Positions 9,674 to 18,499 of a DNA stretch of 58,796 nt are shown piece by piece. The position numbers and the translations under genes were made by a program. This DNA is from Eubacterium sp. (GTDB lineage: Bacteria > Bacillota > Clostridia > Lachnospirales > Lachnospiraceae), in assembly GCA_017433825.1 (NCBI GenBank), contig JAFRGL010000005.1, forward strand, positions 1-58,796, given 5' to 3'. Every line of letters starts with the position of its first letter. Position 1 is the stretch's first letter. The notes under the pieces are model-generated. The model saw only the letters and a list, made by a program, of their open reading frames with translations. It ran no database searches and had not been told where the DNA came from.

Positions 9674-12076
9674 ATGTGGGAAAGAGTACAGAAACTGAAA
9701 AAAAGGGTTACCGTGGATCACTATCCGATATGCATCGAAAAATACCGGATTTACGCGGACGTTACCGAGAAGAACAAAAATGACGCTTCCATCATCCAGC
9801 GGGCAAAGGTTTTGAAAGCCTGGACCGAAAGAATGCCCATCGACATTGCGGAAGACGAGCTTCTGGTGGGCATCGGCGCCTCCAAATATCTGGGCCTGGA
9901 GATTGACCCGAACTACGGCATCTGGACCCAGGACGAGATTGATTCCCTGGTGGAGGACGGCTACCTTATTGACGAGCAGGACCAGATTGACCTGCAGGAG
10001 CTGAACAAGAAGCATAATCCTGCCACCCAGACAGGCATGCAGGGGGATATTTATTACGAGCAGGCGGACCAGCACATCATAAAGCTTCTGAAAGCGGGCC
10101 TGGTGCTGCCGCCCTGGAAAGAAAAGGCAGCAGGCGGCGGCGTAGGCGGCGGCTATGCCCAGTCAGGCCTGGGCCTGGGACCCTCGCTGGTGCTTCTGTG
10201 CCCGGAATACGACAAGATTATGACGAAAGGCACCATGGCGCTCATCGAACAGTGCAGGAAGCTGCAGGGTGAATTGCGCTTTACCTGTGCCGAAAATATC
10301 GAAAAATTCCGTTATTACCAGGCGGTTATCCTTTCTTTTGAGGCAATGAATACCCTGGCGGACCGGTATTCCGCCCTTGCCGCAGCCCAGGCGGAAGCCT
10401 GCACGGACGGAAGAAGGAAGGCGGAGCTTGAGTCAATTGCGGAAATCTGCGCGAAAGTGCCGAAATACCCCTGCGAAACCTTCCGGGAGGCCATGCAGTG
10501 CTTCTGGTTCCAGATGCTGATGCTTTCACCCTCCACAACCCTTCCCGGCGGACGGTTCGACCAACTGATGTATCCGTATTACAAGGCGGACCTGGACGCG
10601 GGCAGGATCACCCGGGACGAAGCGCTGGAGCTTTTATGCCTGCTGCGGTTAAAAGACATGGAGCTTAACCGCACCAGCGGCAAGAACAACCGGAAAAAGA
10701 ATGCAGGCTTTGCCAAATGGCATAATTTCCTCATCGGCGGCGTGAAAGCCGACGGCACGGACGCCACCAATGACATTTCCTACATGCTGTTGGACGCTGC
10801 GCTCATTACCAGGACACCGCACCACACCATTACCATCTGCGTGGCGGATTCCACTCCGAAGGAGCTCATTTTAAAGGGTGTGGAATGCCAGGTGCAGGGG
10901 CTGTCCATGCCGGCCTTCATTTCCGACAGGAGCTATACGAACTTCTTCACCATGCACGGCGTGGACATCGAAGACGCCAGGGAATACGCCATTACCGGCT
11001 GCCTGGACGCCAACATGCCCGGCAAATCCAGAACCGGCCCGGTGCCCATGACCATTATGACCGTCATTTTCGATCTGATGCGCCACAACGGCGTAAGCTC
11101 CAAAACCGGCGAGCTGGCCTCCATCGAAACCGGTGATTTCCGTGAATTCAAATCCTACGAAGAGCTGTGGGAGGCCTGGGAAAAACAGTTTAAGTACTGC
11201 ATCTCTGTGGTAGGCGAGAGAAATAACGTGGAGCTGAAAATCACCCAGGAGATCCTGCAGGATCCCTTAAGAAGCGCGCTGATGCAGAACGGCATCGAAA
11301 GCGGTACGGACATCTGGTGCCGGCACGACATCCCCTTTGACAATACCGCCAGCGTGTGTACCATCGGCATGGTAAATGTGGGAGATTCCCTGGCTGCGGT
11401 GAAAAAACTGGTCTTTGACGAGAAAAAATACACCATGACCGAGCTGTATGACGCCCTAGAGGCGGACTGGGCCGGTTACGAGGATATGCGCAAGGACTTC
11501 CTTGATGCGCCGAAGTTCGGCAACAACGATCCTTATGTGGACGATATCGTGGCGGACTGCTACAGGCTGTTCACCGATTTCGTGCCCACCATGAAGACCA
11601 TTACCGGCGGCATTACCGTACCCTGCGGCATTTCCATCACCAGTCACCAGCCGGGCGGCGGGCTGACCGGCGCCACACCTGACGGCAGGAAAGCGGGTTC
11701 GCTTCTGGCGGACGGCACCATGAGCCCCATGCAGGGCTGTGACCACTGCGGACCGGTGGCGGTCATGCAGTCAGCCATGCGGGTGGACCAGGATCCCTTC
11801 CAGGCCACCCTGCTGAACATGAAATTTACGCCCGCGACCCTGAAGACAGACGCGGACAAGGAGAAGCTTGCTTCCCTGATAACCACTTATCTGTCCAACG
11901 GCGGCAAGCATGTGCAGTTCAACGTGGTTTCCCAGGAAACCCTGATTGCAGCCCATGAAAAGCCGCAGGAGCATAAAGATCTGATTATCCGGATTGCCGG
12001 CTATTCCGCGTATTTCGTGCAGCTGAACAACGAAATGCAGGAAGAGGTCATTAACCGGAATTCCCTGGAACTGTAA
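9674..12076 (+). CDS. Glycyl radical enzyme of the pyruvate formate-lyase family
   Basis: This 800-residue protein has both hallmarks of the family. The radical-bearing glycine is Gly776 in RIAGYSAYF near the C-terminus, and the thiyl cysteine is Cys443 in ITGCLDANMPG. The spacing between them is that of diol/glycerol dehydratase-type members. Most eliminase-type members carry Cys-x-Glu, where the Glu is the base; here the motif is Cys-Leu-Asp, so the class is unclear. It is not a classical PFL, which has a Cys-Cys pair. The enzyme must be activated by a radical SAM activase, and none is encoded beside it. The anaerobic reaction and substrate are unknown; a C-O, C-S or C-C cleavage late in this sugar pathway is plausible. 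Confidence 0.88.
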   Translation: MWERVQKLKKRVTVDHYPICIEKYRIYADVTEKNKNDASIIQRAKVLKAWTERMPIDIAEDELLVGIGASKYLGLEIDPNYGIWTQDEIDSLVEDGYLIDEQDQIDLQELNKKHNPATQTGMQGDIYYEQADQHIIKLLKAGLVLPPWKEKAAGGGVGGGYAQSGLGLGPSLVLLCPEYDKIMTKGTMALIEQCRKLQGELRFTCAENIEKFRYYQAVILSFEAMNTLADRYSALAAAQAEACTDGRRKAELESIAEICAKVPKYPCETFREAMQCFWFQMLMLSPSTTLPGGRFDQLMYPYYKADLDAGRITRDEALELLCLLRLKDMELNRTSGKNNRKKNAGFAKWHNFLIGGVKADGTDATNDISYMLLDAALITRTPHHTITICVADSTPKELILKGVECQVQGLSMPAFISDRSYTNFFTMHGVDIEDAREYAITGCLDANMPGKSRTGPVPMTIMTVIFDLMRHNGVSSKTGELASIETGDFREFKSYEELWEAWEKQFKYCISVVGERNNVELKITQEILQDPLRSALMQNGIESGTDIWCRHDIPFDNTASVCTIGMVNVGDSLAAVKKLVFDEKKYTMTELYDALEADWAGYEDMRKDFLDAPKFGNNDPYVDDIVADCYRLFTDFVPTMKTITGGITVPCGISITSHQPGGGLTGATPDGRKAGSLLADGTMSPMQGCDHCGPVAVMQSAMRVDQDPFQATLLNMKFTPATLKTDADKEKLASLITTYLSNGGKHVQFNVVSQETLIAAHEKPQEHKDLIIRIAGYSAYFVQLNNEMQEEVINRNSLEL

Positions 12077-12077
12077 A

Positions 12078-12908
12078 ATGAGCGACATTCTGAAAAAAGA
12101 GGATTATGAAGAACCCCGGTGCCTGCTGTGCGACGAGCCGGAGGAGGCGGAAACCGTCCATCCGGTGCCCCAGCAGCGCATCATTGAGAAAATGGACGAA
12201 TACATGAGCCGCAGGGATTACGCCGGGGCGGAGCGGCACCTTAAGTACTGGCTTGAGGAAGCCAAAGCCGGCAATGATCTGCGGGGGCAGCTGATGCTGT
12301 ACAATGAGCTGACCGGCCACTACCGGAAGACCGGGGAGAAGGACAATTCCCTTTCCGCGGCGGAAAACGCGCTTCAGACGGTGGAAAAGCTGGGCATGGC
12401 GGGAACGGTAAGCGCAGGTACTGCTTACGTAAATGCGGCTACCGCGTATTCGGCCTTCGGCGAAAAGGAGAGGGCCCTGGAGCTGTTTGAACAGGCGGAA
12501 AAGCATTATGAAGAAGCCGGAAACGTCCCGCCGCATCTTCTGGGCGGACTGTACAACAACATGGCCTTGGTCCTGGTGGCCCTGAAGCGTTTCCGAAAGG
12601 CGCATGAGCGGTATGACAGGGCCATGGAGCTGATGGCGAAGGTGGAAGGCGGCGTGCTGGAGCAGGCGATTACCTGCCTGAACCGGGCGGATGCCTGGGC
12701 GGCGGAGCTCGGGGAAGAGGACGCCGAACCGAAGATTTTCCCGCTCCTGGATGAGGCTTACGATCTTTTAAAGACGCCGGAGGTGCCCAGGGACGGCTAC
12801 TATGCCTTTGTGCTGGAGAAATGCGCGCCCGGTTTTGCGTATTACGGCTATTTTGCCGCAGCGGAGGAGTTTAAAAAGGAGTCGGAAAGAATCTATGAAG
12901 GGGCTTGA
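12078..12908 (+). CDS. Tetratricopeptide-repeat protein
   Basis: A 276-residue helical protein starting one base after the glycyl radical enzyme stop. Between about residues 40 and 200 it shows helix pairs with TPR spacing and residues, for example AYVNAATAYSAFGEKERALELF and GLYNNMALVLVALKRFRKAHERYD (given in part). The N-terminus has a CLLC pair of unknown role. TPR proteins are protein-protein scaffolds. It overlaps the next gene by 14 bp, so the two are probably made together and may form a complex. Confidence 0.7.
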   Translation: MSDILKKEDYEEPRCLLCDEPEEAETVHPVPQQRIIEKMDEYMSRRDYAGAERHLKYWLEEAKAGNDLRGQLMLYNELTGHYRKTGEKDNSLSAAENALQTVEKLGMAGTVSAGTAYVNAATAYSAFGEKERALELFEQAEKHYEEAGNVPPHLLGGLYNNMALVLVALKRFRKAHERYDRAMELMAKVEGGVLEQAITCLNRADAWAAELGEEDAEPKIFPLLDEAYDLLKTPEVPRDGYYAFVLEKCAPGFAYYGYFAAAEEFKKESERIYEGA

Positions 12909-13836
12909 GCTGGCAAAAGCGTATTTCGAAGAATGCGGCAGACCGGTTTTTGAAGAGCAGTTTGCAGGTCTGATGCCGTATCTGGCCTTCGGCCTTTTCG
13001 GCAGCGGTTCCGAATGCTTCGGCTTTGACGACGAACTGTCGCGGGATCATGATTTTGAGCCGGGCTTCATGGTGCTCCTGCCCGGTGAGGACGTGGTCAG
13101 CCGCCGGGATGCCTTCCTTCTGGAACGTGCCTACGCAAAGCTTCCCAAATCCTTCAAAGGCTTCGAAAGACAGCCGGTATCGCCCGTGGGCGGAGACCGG
13201 CACGGCGTCTTAAGGTATGCGGACGTGTTCATGAACAGCACGGGAACCCCGGACGGCTGCCTCACACAGGCCGCCTGGCTGACGCTTCCGGGCTACGCCT
13301 TGGCGGAGGCGGTGAACGGTGAAATCTTCCTGGACAATTACGGCGAAGTAACCCGCATCCGGAAATCCCTGGCCGGCTGGCCGGAGGATGTGCGGTTCAA
13401 GAAGCTGGCCGGGCATCTGCTTTTGATGGCCCAGGCAGGGCAGTACAATTACCCCCGCTGCATCGCGCGGGGCGAAACCGGCGCGGCCCAGCTGGCAGCG
13501 GTGAAATTTGCCGAAAGCGCCATGGAAGCGGCCTTCCTCTTCGCGGACAGGTATATGCCTTATTATAAATGGTGTTTCAGGGCCCTTAAGGGACTTCCCG
13601 TATTCGAAGGGCTGGCGGAAAAGCTGGAATATCTGATTTCCACGGGAAATGACCCGGACACAGCAGAAGAGAAGACCGGGCTGATTGAGACAGTGGCTTC
13701 TTCCTTTATAAGGGAACTGCAGGAACGCGGCTGGACGAAGGCGGACTGCGGCGATCTGGAGAAGCATGCGTATTCCGTCAATGACCGCATCGCGGACGCA
13801 CAGCTTCGGAACCGGCATATCCTGGCGGCAGTCTGA
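12895..13836 (+). CDS. DUF4037-like, nucleotidyltransferase-type protein
   Basis: This 313-residue protein starts at the ATG inside the end of the TPR gene; the frame is open further upstream, but this start has AGGAG 13 bases before it. GLFGSGSECFGFDDELSRDHDFE resembles the GS...DxD loop of nucleotidyltransferase-fold proteins. The later RYMPYYKWCFRALKGLP segment resembles what I remember of DUF4037. The assignment is by eye. The family has no established function. Pairing with a TPR protein behind a glycyl radical enzyme suggests a regulatory or modifying role for the operon, which is inference. Confidence 0.5.
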   Translation: MKGLELAKAYFEECGRPVFEEQFAGLMPYLAFGLFGSGSECFGFDDELSRDHDFEPGFMVLLPGEDVVSRRDAFLLERAYAKLPKSFKGFERQPVSPVGGDRHGVLRYADVFMNSTGTPDGCLTQAAWLTLPGYALAEAVNGEIFLDNYGEVTRIRKSLAGWPEDVRFKKLAGHLLLMAQAGQYNYPRCIARGETGAAQLAAVKFAESAMEAAFLFADRYMPYYKWCFRALKGLPVFEGLAEKLEYLISTGNDPDTAEEKTGLIETVASSFIRELQERGWTKADCGDLEKHAYSVNDRIADAQLRNRHILAAV

Positions 13837-13861
13837 GGAGCGGAAGCGGAAATAAATATAA

Positions 13862-13923
13862 AAAAAGAACCTCCTGTCTGAGGCCTGCACAAACTGCAGC
13901 GCTTCGTAAAGGAGGCTCTTTTT
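13862..13923. terminator. Bidirectional terminator between convergent genes
   Basis: A-rich and T-rich arms pair outside CCTCCT/AGGAGG, with one mismatch. The T run lies after the plus-strand arm, and an A run precedes the hairpin, so it can stop both the plus-strand operon and the minus-strand MaoC gene. Confidence 0.65.
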
Positions 13924-13935
13924 GATCTGCGGGAA

Positions 13936-14352
13936 TTATTCCGCTGCGGGAGGCATAACGACAGCCTTGCCCTTGATGACCACATCACCCTTCTGGTTGG
14001 TGCAGATGGTCTCCAGAACCAGACGGTTCTTCTCTTCGATCTTCTCTACAACCGTAGCGGTAGCGGTAACGGTATCGTTGATGTAAACGGGCTTGGTGAA
14101 CTTAAGCTCCTGGCTTAAATAGATGGTGCCCGGTCCCGGAAGCTTCATGCCCAGTACATTGGAGATGAAACCTGCGGAAAGCATACCGTGGGCGATGCGG
14201 CCCTTGAACATGGAAGAGTTGGCGTACTCGGCGTTGATGTGAGCGGGGTTGAAGTCACCGCTGACACCGGCGTAAAGCGCGATATCGGCTTCCGTTACGG
14301 TCTTGGTAAAGGAAGCGGAATCGCCTACATTGATTTTGTCGATGGTAAGCAT
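13936..14352 (-). CDS. MaoC-type (R)-specific enoyl-CoA hydratase / hot-dog dehydratase
   Basis: From the chosen ATG the protein has 138 residues, the usual size of single hot-dog-fold MaoC hydratases. The hydratase motif is clear: an Asp/His pair in GDFNPAHINAEYA, then KGRIAHGMLSAGFISNVLG. Such enzymes hydrate trans-2-enoyl-CoA to (R)-3-hydroxyacyl-CoA or act on related acyl thioesters. An upstream in-frame ATG exists, but AAAGGA precedes the internal one. It is divergent from a Liv-type transporter with which it shares operator-like sequences. Confidence 0.8.
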   Translation of the reverse strand: MLTIDKINVGDSASFTKTVTEADIALYAGVSGDFNPAHINAEYANSSMFKGRIAHGMLSAGFISNVLGMKLPGPGTIYLSQELKFTKPVYINDTVTATATVVEKIEEKNRLVLETICTNQKGDVVIKGKAVVMPPAAE

Positions 14353-14380
14353 GGCAATTGTCCTTTTCTTTAATGAATTG

Positions 14381-14402
14381 TGATTCATATTTCTAAATAT
14401 GA
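14381..14402. promoter_or_regulatory. Operator-like inverted repeat upstream of maoC-type gene
   Basis: CATATTT and AAATATG (14386-14401) are perfect arms around two bases. The 13-nt half TGATTCATATTTC recurs, in opposite orientation, at 14595-14607 by the liv promoter. This is a likely binding site for a shared repressor or activator. Confidence 0.4.
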
Positions 14403-14557
14403 CTATATTCCTGGCAGGTCAGAAAGTCAAGACTCAAAAAGATAAAAAAACAAAGCCGTTTTTCGTGGAATATTTCCAAAATAAAATACTTCATAACTGT
14501 TACGAAAATCTTTTTGTCGTTGTGCAGTATTCTGTAAAAAACAGCCAAAAGATTTAC

Positions 14558-14587
14558 TTGACAGCCCCCTGTTATTTATTATATATT
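14558..14587 (+). promoter_or_regulatory. Promoter of the livHMGF operon
   Basis: Consensus TTGACA (14558-14563), an 18-bp spacer and TATATT (14582-14587) lie 63 bp before livH. The second operator-like copy overlaps the end of the -10 region. Confidence 0.6.
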
Positions 14588-14607
14588 CATAATGGAAATA
14601 TGAATCA
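14586..14607. promoter_or_regulatory. Second copy of the operator-like sequence at the liv promoter
   Basis: TTCATA and TATGAA flank the likely liv transcription start. Read on the minus strand, its first 13 bases are identical to the copy next to the maoC-type gene. Protein bound here would block RNA polymerase. Confidence 0.4.
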
Positions 14608-14649
14608 ATATTCAAGATACAGACAAATAACAACGAAAGAGGTTTATTC

Positions 14650-15585
14650 ATGTTTGCAGTCTTTCTCTCCACCATGTGCGGTACGCTCTTAAGTGTCTGC
14701 ATAACGGCGCTGGCCGCTTTCGCGGTGACGCTGATATTCCGGACATCCACGACGACCAACTTCGCCCAGGGCTCCATCGCAGCGCTGGGCTGTTATGTTA
14801 CCGCCACACTTTTCAACAAGGCAGGTGTTCCTGTCGCGCTGGGTGTCATACCCGGTGTACTGGTGGGCATCGGTGTCGGCCTGTTCGTGGATATCGTGAT
14901 TTTCCGTAACGGCAAAAGCGTAACACCCGTCGGAAAACAGATCATCACCATGGGCCTGGTATCCATCATCTTCGGCGGTCTGCCGCTTATCTTCGGCAAC
15001 GCAGAGTCCATTGCCTTCGAGCCTTTCTACAATACCGTAAAGAAAGGTGTGAAACCCAACTTTATCATCGAGGCTTTCGGAGGAAGAATCGTCATCACCA
15101 AGCATGCGCTCATCTGTGTGATTATCACCGTGGCTGTGCTGGGCGTGCTGTTCTTCCTGTTAAAGCATTCCAAATGGGGACTGGGCGTGCGCTGCACGGC
15201 TTCCAATGAGTTTACCGCAGAGCTTATGGGCATCAACACCCATGTCATTACGGCGGTATCCTGGGGCATTGCAGGCGGCCTGGGCGTGCTTGCGGCCGTC
15301 ATGTATGCCGGCGGCGGTACCATGATTTCCCCCAGCTTCATGACCACGGTGCAGGTAAATGCCTTCCTGGCCGGTATCCTGGGCGGCTTCTCCACCTTCC
15401 ACGGACCGGTTATCGGCGCCATCCTGATTCCCATCGGCGCCAGCTTCGTAGGCTTCCTGGCCAACTTCCCGGGCATGTCCGGCATTTCCCGCTGGAACAT
15501 GGTTATCGTCTATGTGGCCATGATGATTGTCATACTGATTAAGCCGCAGGGCCTTCTGGGCAAGAAGATCCTGAAGAAGGTATAA
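14650..15585 (+). CDS. livH: Branched-chain-amino-acid-type ABC transporter permease LivH
   Basis: A 311-residue membrane protein of the LivH family with about eight spans. The cytoplasmic coupling segment around MGINTHVITAVSWGIAGG is the family's EAA-like loop. The N-terminus (FAQGSIAALGCYVT) matches the usual FaqGeflmlGAY pattern. With LivM it forms the membrane channel of a high-affinity importer. It is first of five transporter genes. Substrates of Liv-type systems vary (branched amino acids, amides, urea, aromatic or aliphatic acids). The neighbouring MaoC hydratase and hydrolases make a non-amino-acid carboxylate possible. Confidence 0.88.
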   Translation: MFAVFLSTMCGTLLSVCITALAAFAVTLIFRTSTTTNFAQGSIAALGCYVTATLFNKAGVPVALGVIPGVLVGIGVGLFVDIVIFRNGKSVTPVGKQIITMGLVSIIFGGLPLIFGNAESIAFEPFYNTVKKGVKPNFIIEAFGGRIVITKHALICVIITVAVLGVLFFLLKHSKWGLGVRCTASNEFTAELMGINTHVITAVSWGIAGGLGVLAAVMYAGGGTMISPSFMTTVQVNAFLAGILGGFSTFHGPVIGAILIPIGASFVGFLANFPGMSGISRWNMVIVYVAMMIVILIKPQGLLGKKILKKV

Positions 15586-15595
15586 GGAGGGCAGG

Positions 15596-16636
15596 ATGAG
15601 TACAGAGAATAAAAAATCCTTTACCAGCAATCCGCTCGCCCAGGTCCTGGTCTTCGCCGTCGTGCTGATCATATTGCAGATACTGTCCATCAACGGCATT
15701 GTTTCCTCTGCGTTTACCTACGCGCTGGGCAACACCCTTATCTACGCCATCATTGCCATCGGCTTCTGCCTGCTGCTGGGCTATTCCGGCCTGGCTTCCC
15801 TGGGCACCGCCGGTTTTATCGGCCTGGGCGCCTATCTTGGGTACTACATCATCCAGGAATATGGCATGCCCTTTATCCTGGCGCTGATCATCACCGTGGC
15901 CGTGGCCCTTATCATCGGTTCGCTGGTCGGCTTCATTTCCTTAAGAATAGAAGGCATCTACCTGGCTATCCTGACCCTGGGCCTGGCGGAAATCATCCGG
16001 AACCTGCTGATGGTTATCAAGGCCACCATCAAGATTGACATCAACAATGTCAAGCTGTTCGGCGTAACCCTGTCCGACAAAGGTGTCTACTTCCTGATTC
16101 TGGCGGTGTTCTGCGTACTGCTGCTGGTGACCAGCCATCTGATCAACAGCCCCACCGGCCGGGCCATGGTGGCCATGAAGAATTCCACTTCAGCTGCCCA
16201 GGCCATGGGCGTATCCCTGATGAAATACCGTCTGATGGCCTTCGTTATCGCCACGATTTATGCAGCCATCGGCGGACTGCTTTACATGATGTATGTACGG
16301 ACCATGACCACTTCCTCTTCCCTGCTGTTAACCCTGTCCACATCCCTTAACATTCTGGGCGCGGTTATCATCGGCGGCGCGAAGAGCCTGTGGGGAACCA
16401 CCCTGGGCGCCTTCATCATCTACGGCATCCAGTCCATGTTCCTGTCGAAGATTCCGTTCTTCGTCAAGCATCCGGCCTTTATCACCATGGTGACCGGCGT
16501 GCTGATTATCATCGTGGTTATGTTCTTCCCCGGCGGCATCGCGCAGATTTTCTCGAACATCGGCATGAAGCTGAAGGCGAGAAAGGCTGCAGCCGCGGCA
16601 GCTGCTGCTGCAGCAGACGGAAAGGAGGAGGCATAA
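15596..16636 (+). CDS. livM: Branched-chain-amino-acid-type ABC transporter permease LivM
   Basis: A 346-residue polytopic permease with the LivM features GYSGLASLGTAGFIGLGAYLG near the N-terminus (given in part) and the cytoplasmic loop GRAMVAMKNSTSAAQAMGVS that contacts the ATPases. The C-terminus ends in an Ala-rich charged tail. AAGGAGGGCAGG precedes the start, ten bases after livH. The stop is directly followed by the livG start. Confidence 0.88.
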   Translation: MSTENKKSFTSNPLAQVLVFAVVLIILQILSINGIVSSAFTYALGNTLIYAIIAIGFCLLLGYSGLASLGTAGFIGLGAYLGYYIIQEYGMPFILALIITVAVALIIGSLVGFISLRIEGIYLAILTLGLAEIIRNLLMVIKATIKIDINNVKLFGVTLSDKGVYFLILAVFCVLLLVTSHLINSPTGRAMVAMKNSTSAAQAMGVSLMKYRLMAFVIATIYAAIGGLLYMMYVRTMTTSSSLLLTLSTSLNILGAVIIGGAKSLWGTTLGAFIIYGIQSMFLSKIPFFVKHPAFITMVTGVLIIIVVMFFPGGIAQIFSNIGMKLKARKAAAAAAAAAADGKEEA

Positions 16637-17626
16637 ATGGCTGTTTCCTACGCAAAGGTTGACAAACTCCGCCGCAGGGCCGAACTGTACGAGGAACTCG
16701 GTGTTCTGGAGAATACGGACAAATACAAAGCCCAGGCGGAAAAATACAGGAAACTGTATGAGGAAGGAAATGCACAGCTCCCCGGAACCGGCATGGACCT
16801 TCCGGGCGACCTGCTTCTGGAAGTGAAGGATCTGTGCATGTACTTCGGCGGCGTCAAAGCCGTGGACGGCCTTTCCTTCGACGTGAAAAAAGGCGAAATC
16901 TTCGGCCTTATCGGCCCCAACGGCGCCGGCAAAACCACCGTTTTCAACTGCATCACCCAGTTCTACAAGCCCACCTCCGGAACCCTGCTTTTCGAAAACA
17001 AATCCGGCCAGGTGGTAGACCTGAACAAGCAGGCGGTGCACGATGTGATCCTGCAGGGCATTGTCCGTACCTTCCAGAACGTGGAAGTGGTACGGGAGCT
17101 TTCCGTACTGGACAATCTGCTGATTGCGGGCCACAGGCAGTTTACCTCAGGCCTGTTCACCCAGGCCCTCCACCTTCCCTTCCTGAAAAAGGAAGAAAAG
17201 GTGGTCCGGGAGAGAGCGCTGAAGGTCCTGGATTTCATGGGCCTGACCCAGTATAAAGACTGGTATGCCATGGGCCTTCCCTACGGCGTACTGAAGAAAA
17301 TCGAAATTGCCCGTACCCTGATGTGCGAACCGCAGCTCATCATCCTGGATGAGCCGGCCGCGGGCTTAAACGATACCGAAACCGCGGAGCTGGCCAAGCT
17401 CATCCGCCGGATTAAGGAAGAGTATGAATGCACCATCCTCCTGGTGGAGCACGACATGGGCCTGGTCATGGATATCTGCGACCGGATCTGCGCGATTTCC
17501 TTCGGCAAGCTGCTGATTACCGGCACGCCGGCCGAGGTACAGGCAGATACAAACGTACAGGCGGCTTATCTGGGAGTCGGCGGCGACGACGACTATGACG
17601 ACGATGATGAAGAGGAGGAGGACTGA
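16637..17626 (+). CDS. livG: Liv-type ABC transporter ATP-binding protein LivG with extensions
   Basis: The nucleotide-binding core has Walker A GPNGAGKTTVF, signature region LPYGVLKKIEIARTL, Walker B LIILDEPAAGLND and the switch His in LLVEHDMG. Two features are unusual. About 55 extra residues at the N-terminus form a charged helix (KLRRRAELYEELG onward), and the C-terminus is a run of Asp/Glu with two Tyr. At 329 residues it is some 70 longer than normal LivG. In the signature, Leu replaces the usual Gln (YGxQ). It should pair with LivF to drive import. Confidence 0.88.
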   Translation: MAVSYAKVDKLRRRAELYEELGVLENTDKYKAQAEKYRKLYEEGNAQLPGTGMDLPGDLLLEVKDLCMYFGGVKAVDGLSFDVKKGEIFGLIGPNGAGKTTVFNCITQFYKPTSGTLLFENKSGQVVDLNKQAVHDVILQGIVRTFQNVEVVRELSVLDNLLIAGHRQFTSGLFTQALHLPFLKKEEKVVRERALKVLDFMGLTQYKDWYAMGLPYGVLKKIEIARTLMCEPQLIILDEPAAGLNDTETAELAKLIRRIKEEYECTILLVEHDMGLVMDICDRICAISFGKLLITGTPAEVQADTNVQAAYLGVGGDDDYDDDDEEEED

Positions 17627-17628
17627 TT

Positions 17629-18345
<717 letters not shown>

Positions 18346-18413
18346 GTATAAACAAATAAGGCATTGTTCAGCTGTAAGACATAGAAAAATCATACAATTA
18401 AGCAATGCAGAGA

Positions 18414-18442
18414 TTGCACTTTCCGACAAAGGAGAGTATAAT
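18414..18442 (+). promoter_or_regulatory. Strong promoter of livK
   Basis: TTGCAC (18414-18419), a 17-bp spacer and a perfect TATAAT (18437-18442) give livK its own transcript, so binding protein can exceed permease in amount. Confidence 0.7.
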
Positions 18443-18459
18443 CTGGAGTAATCTCAAGC

Positions 18460-18477
18460 AAATCCCCCGAGGGGTTT
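18460..18477 (+). other. 5' leader hairpin of livK
   Basis: AAATCCC and GGGGTTT close a CCGA loop just before the ribosome site AAAGGAGA. The flanking sequence (CTCAAG...CCCCCGA...GGGTTT) closely resembles the oppA leader. A stabilising or regulatory 5' hairpin is likely. Confidence 0.45.
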
Positions 18478-18499
18478 GAAATATGAAAGGAGACAAAAT

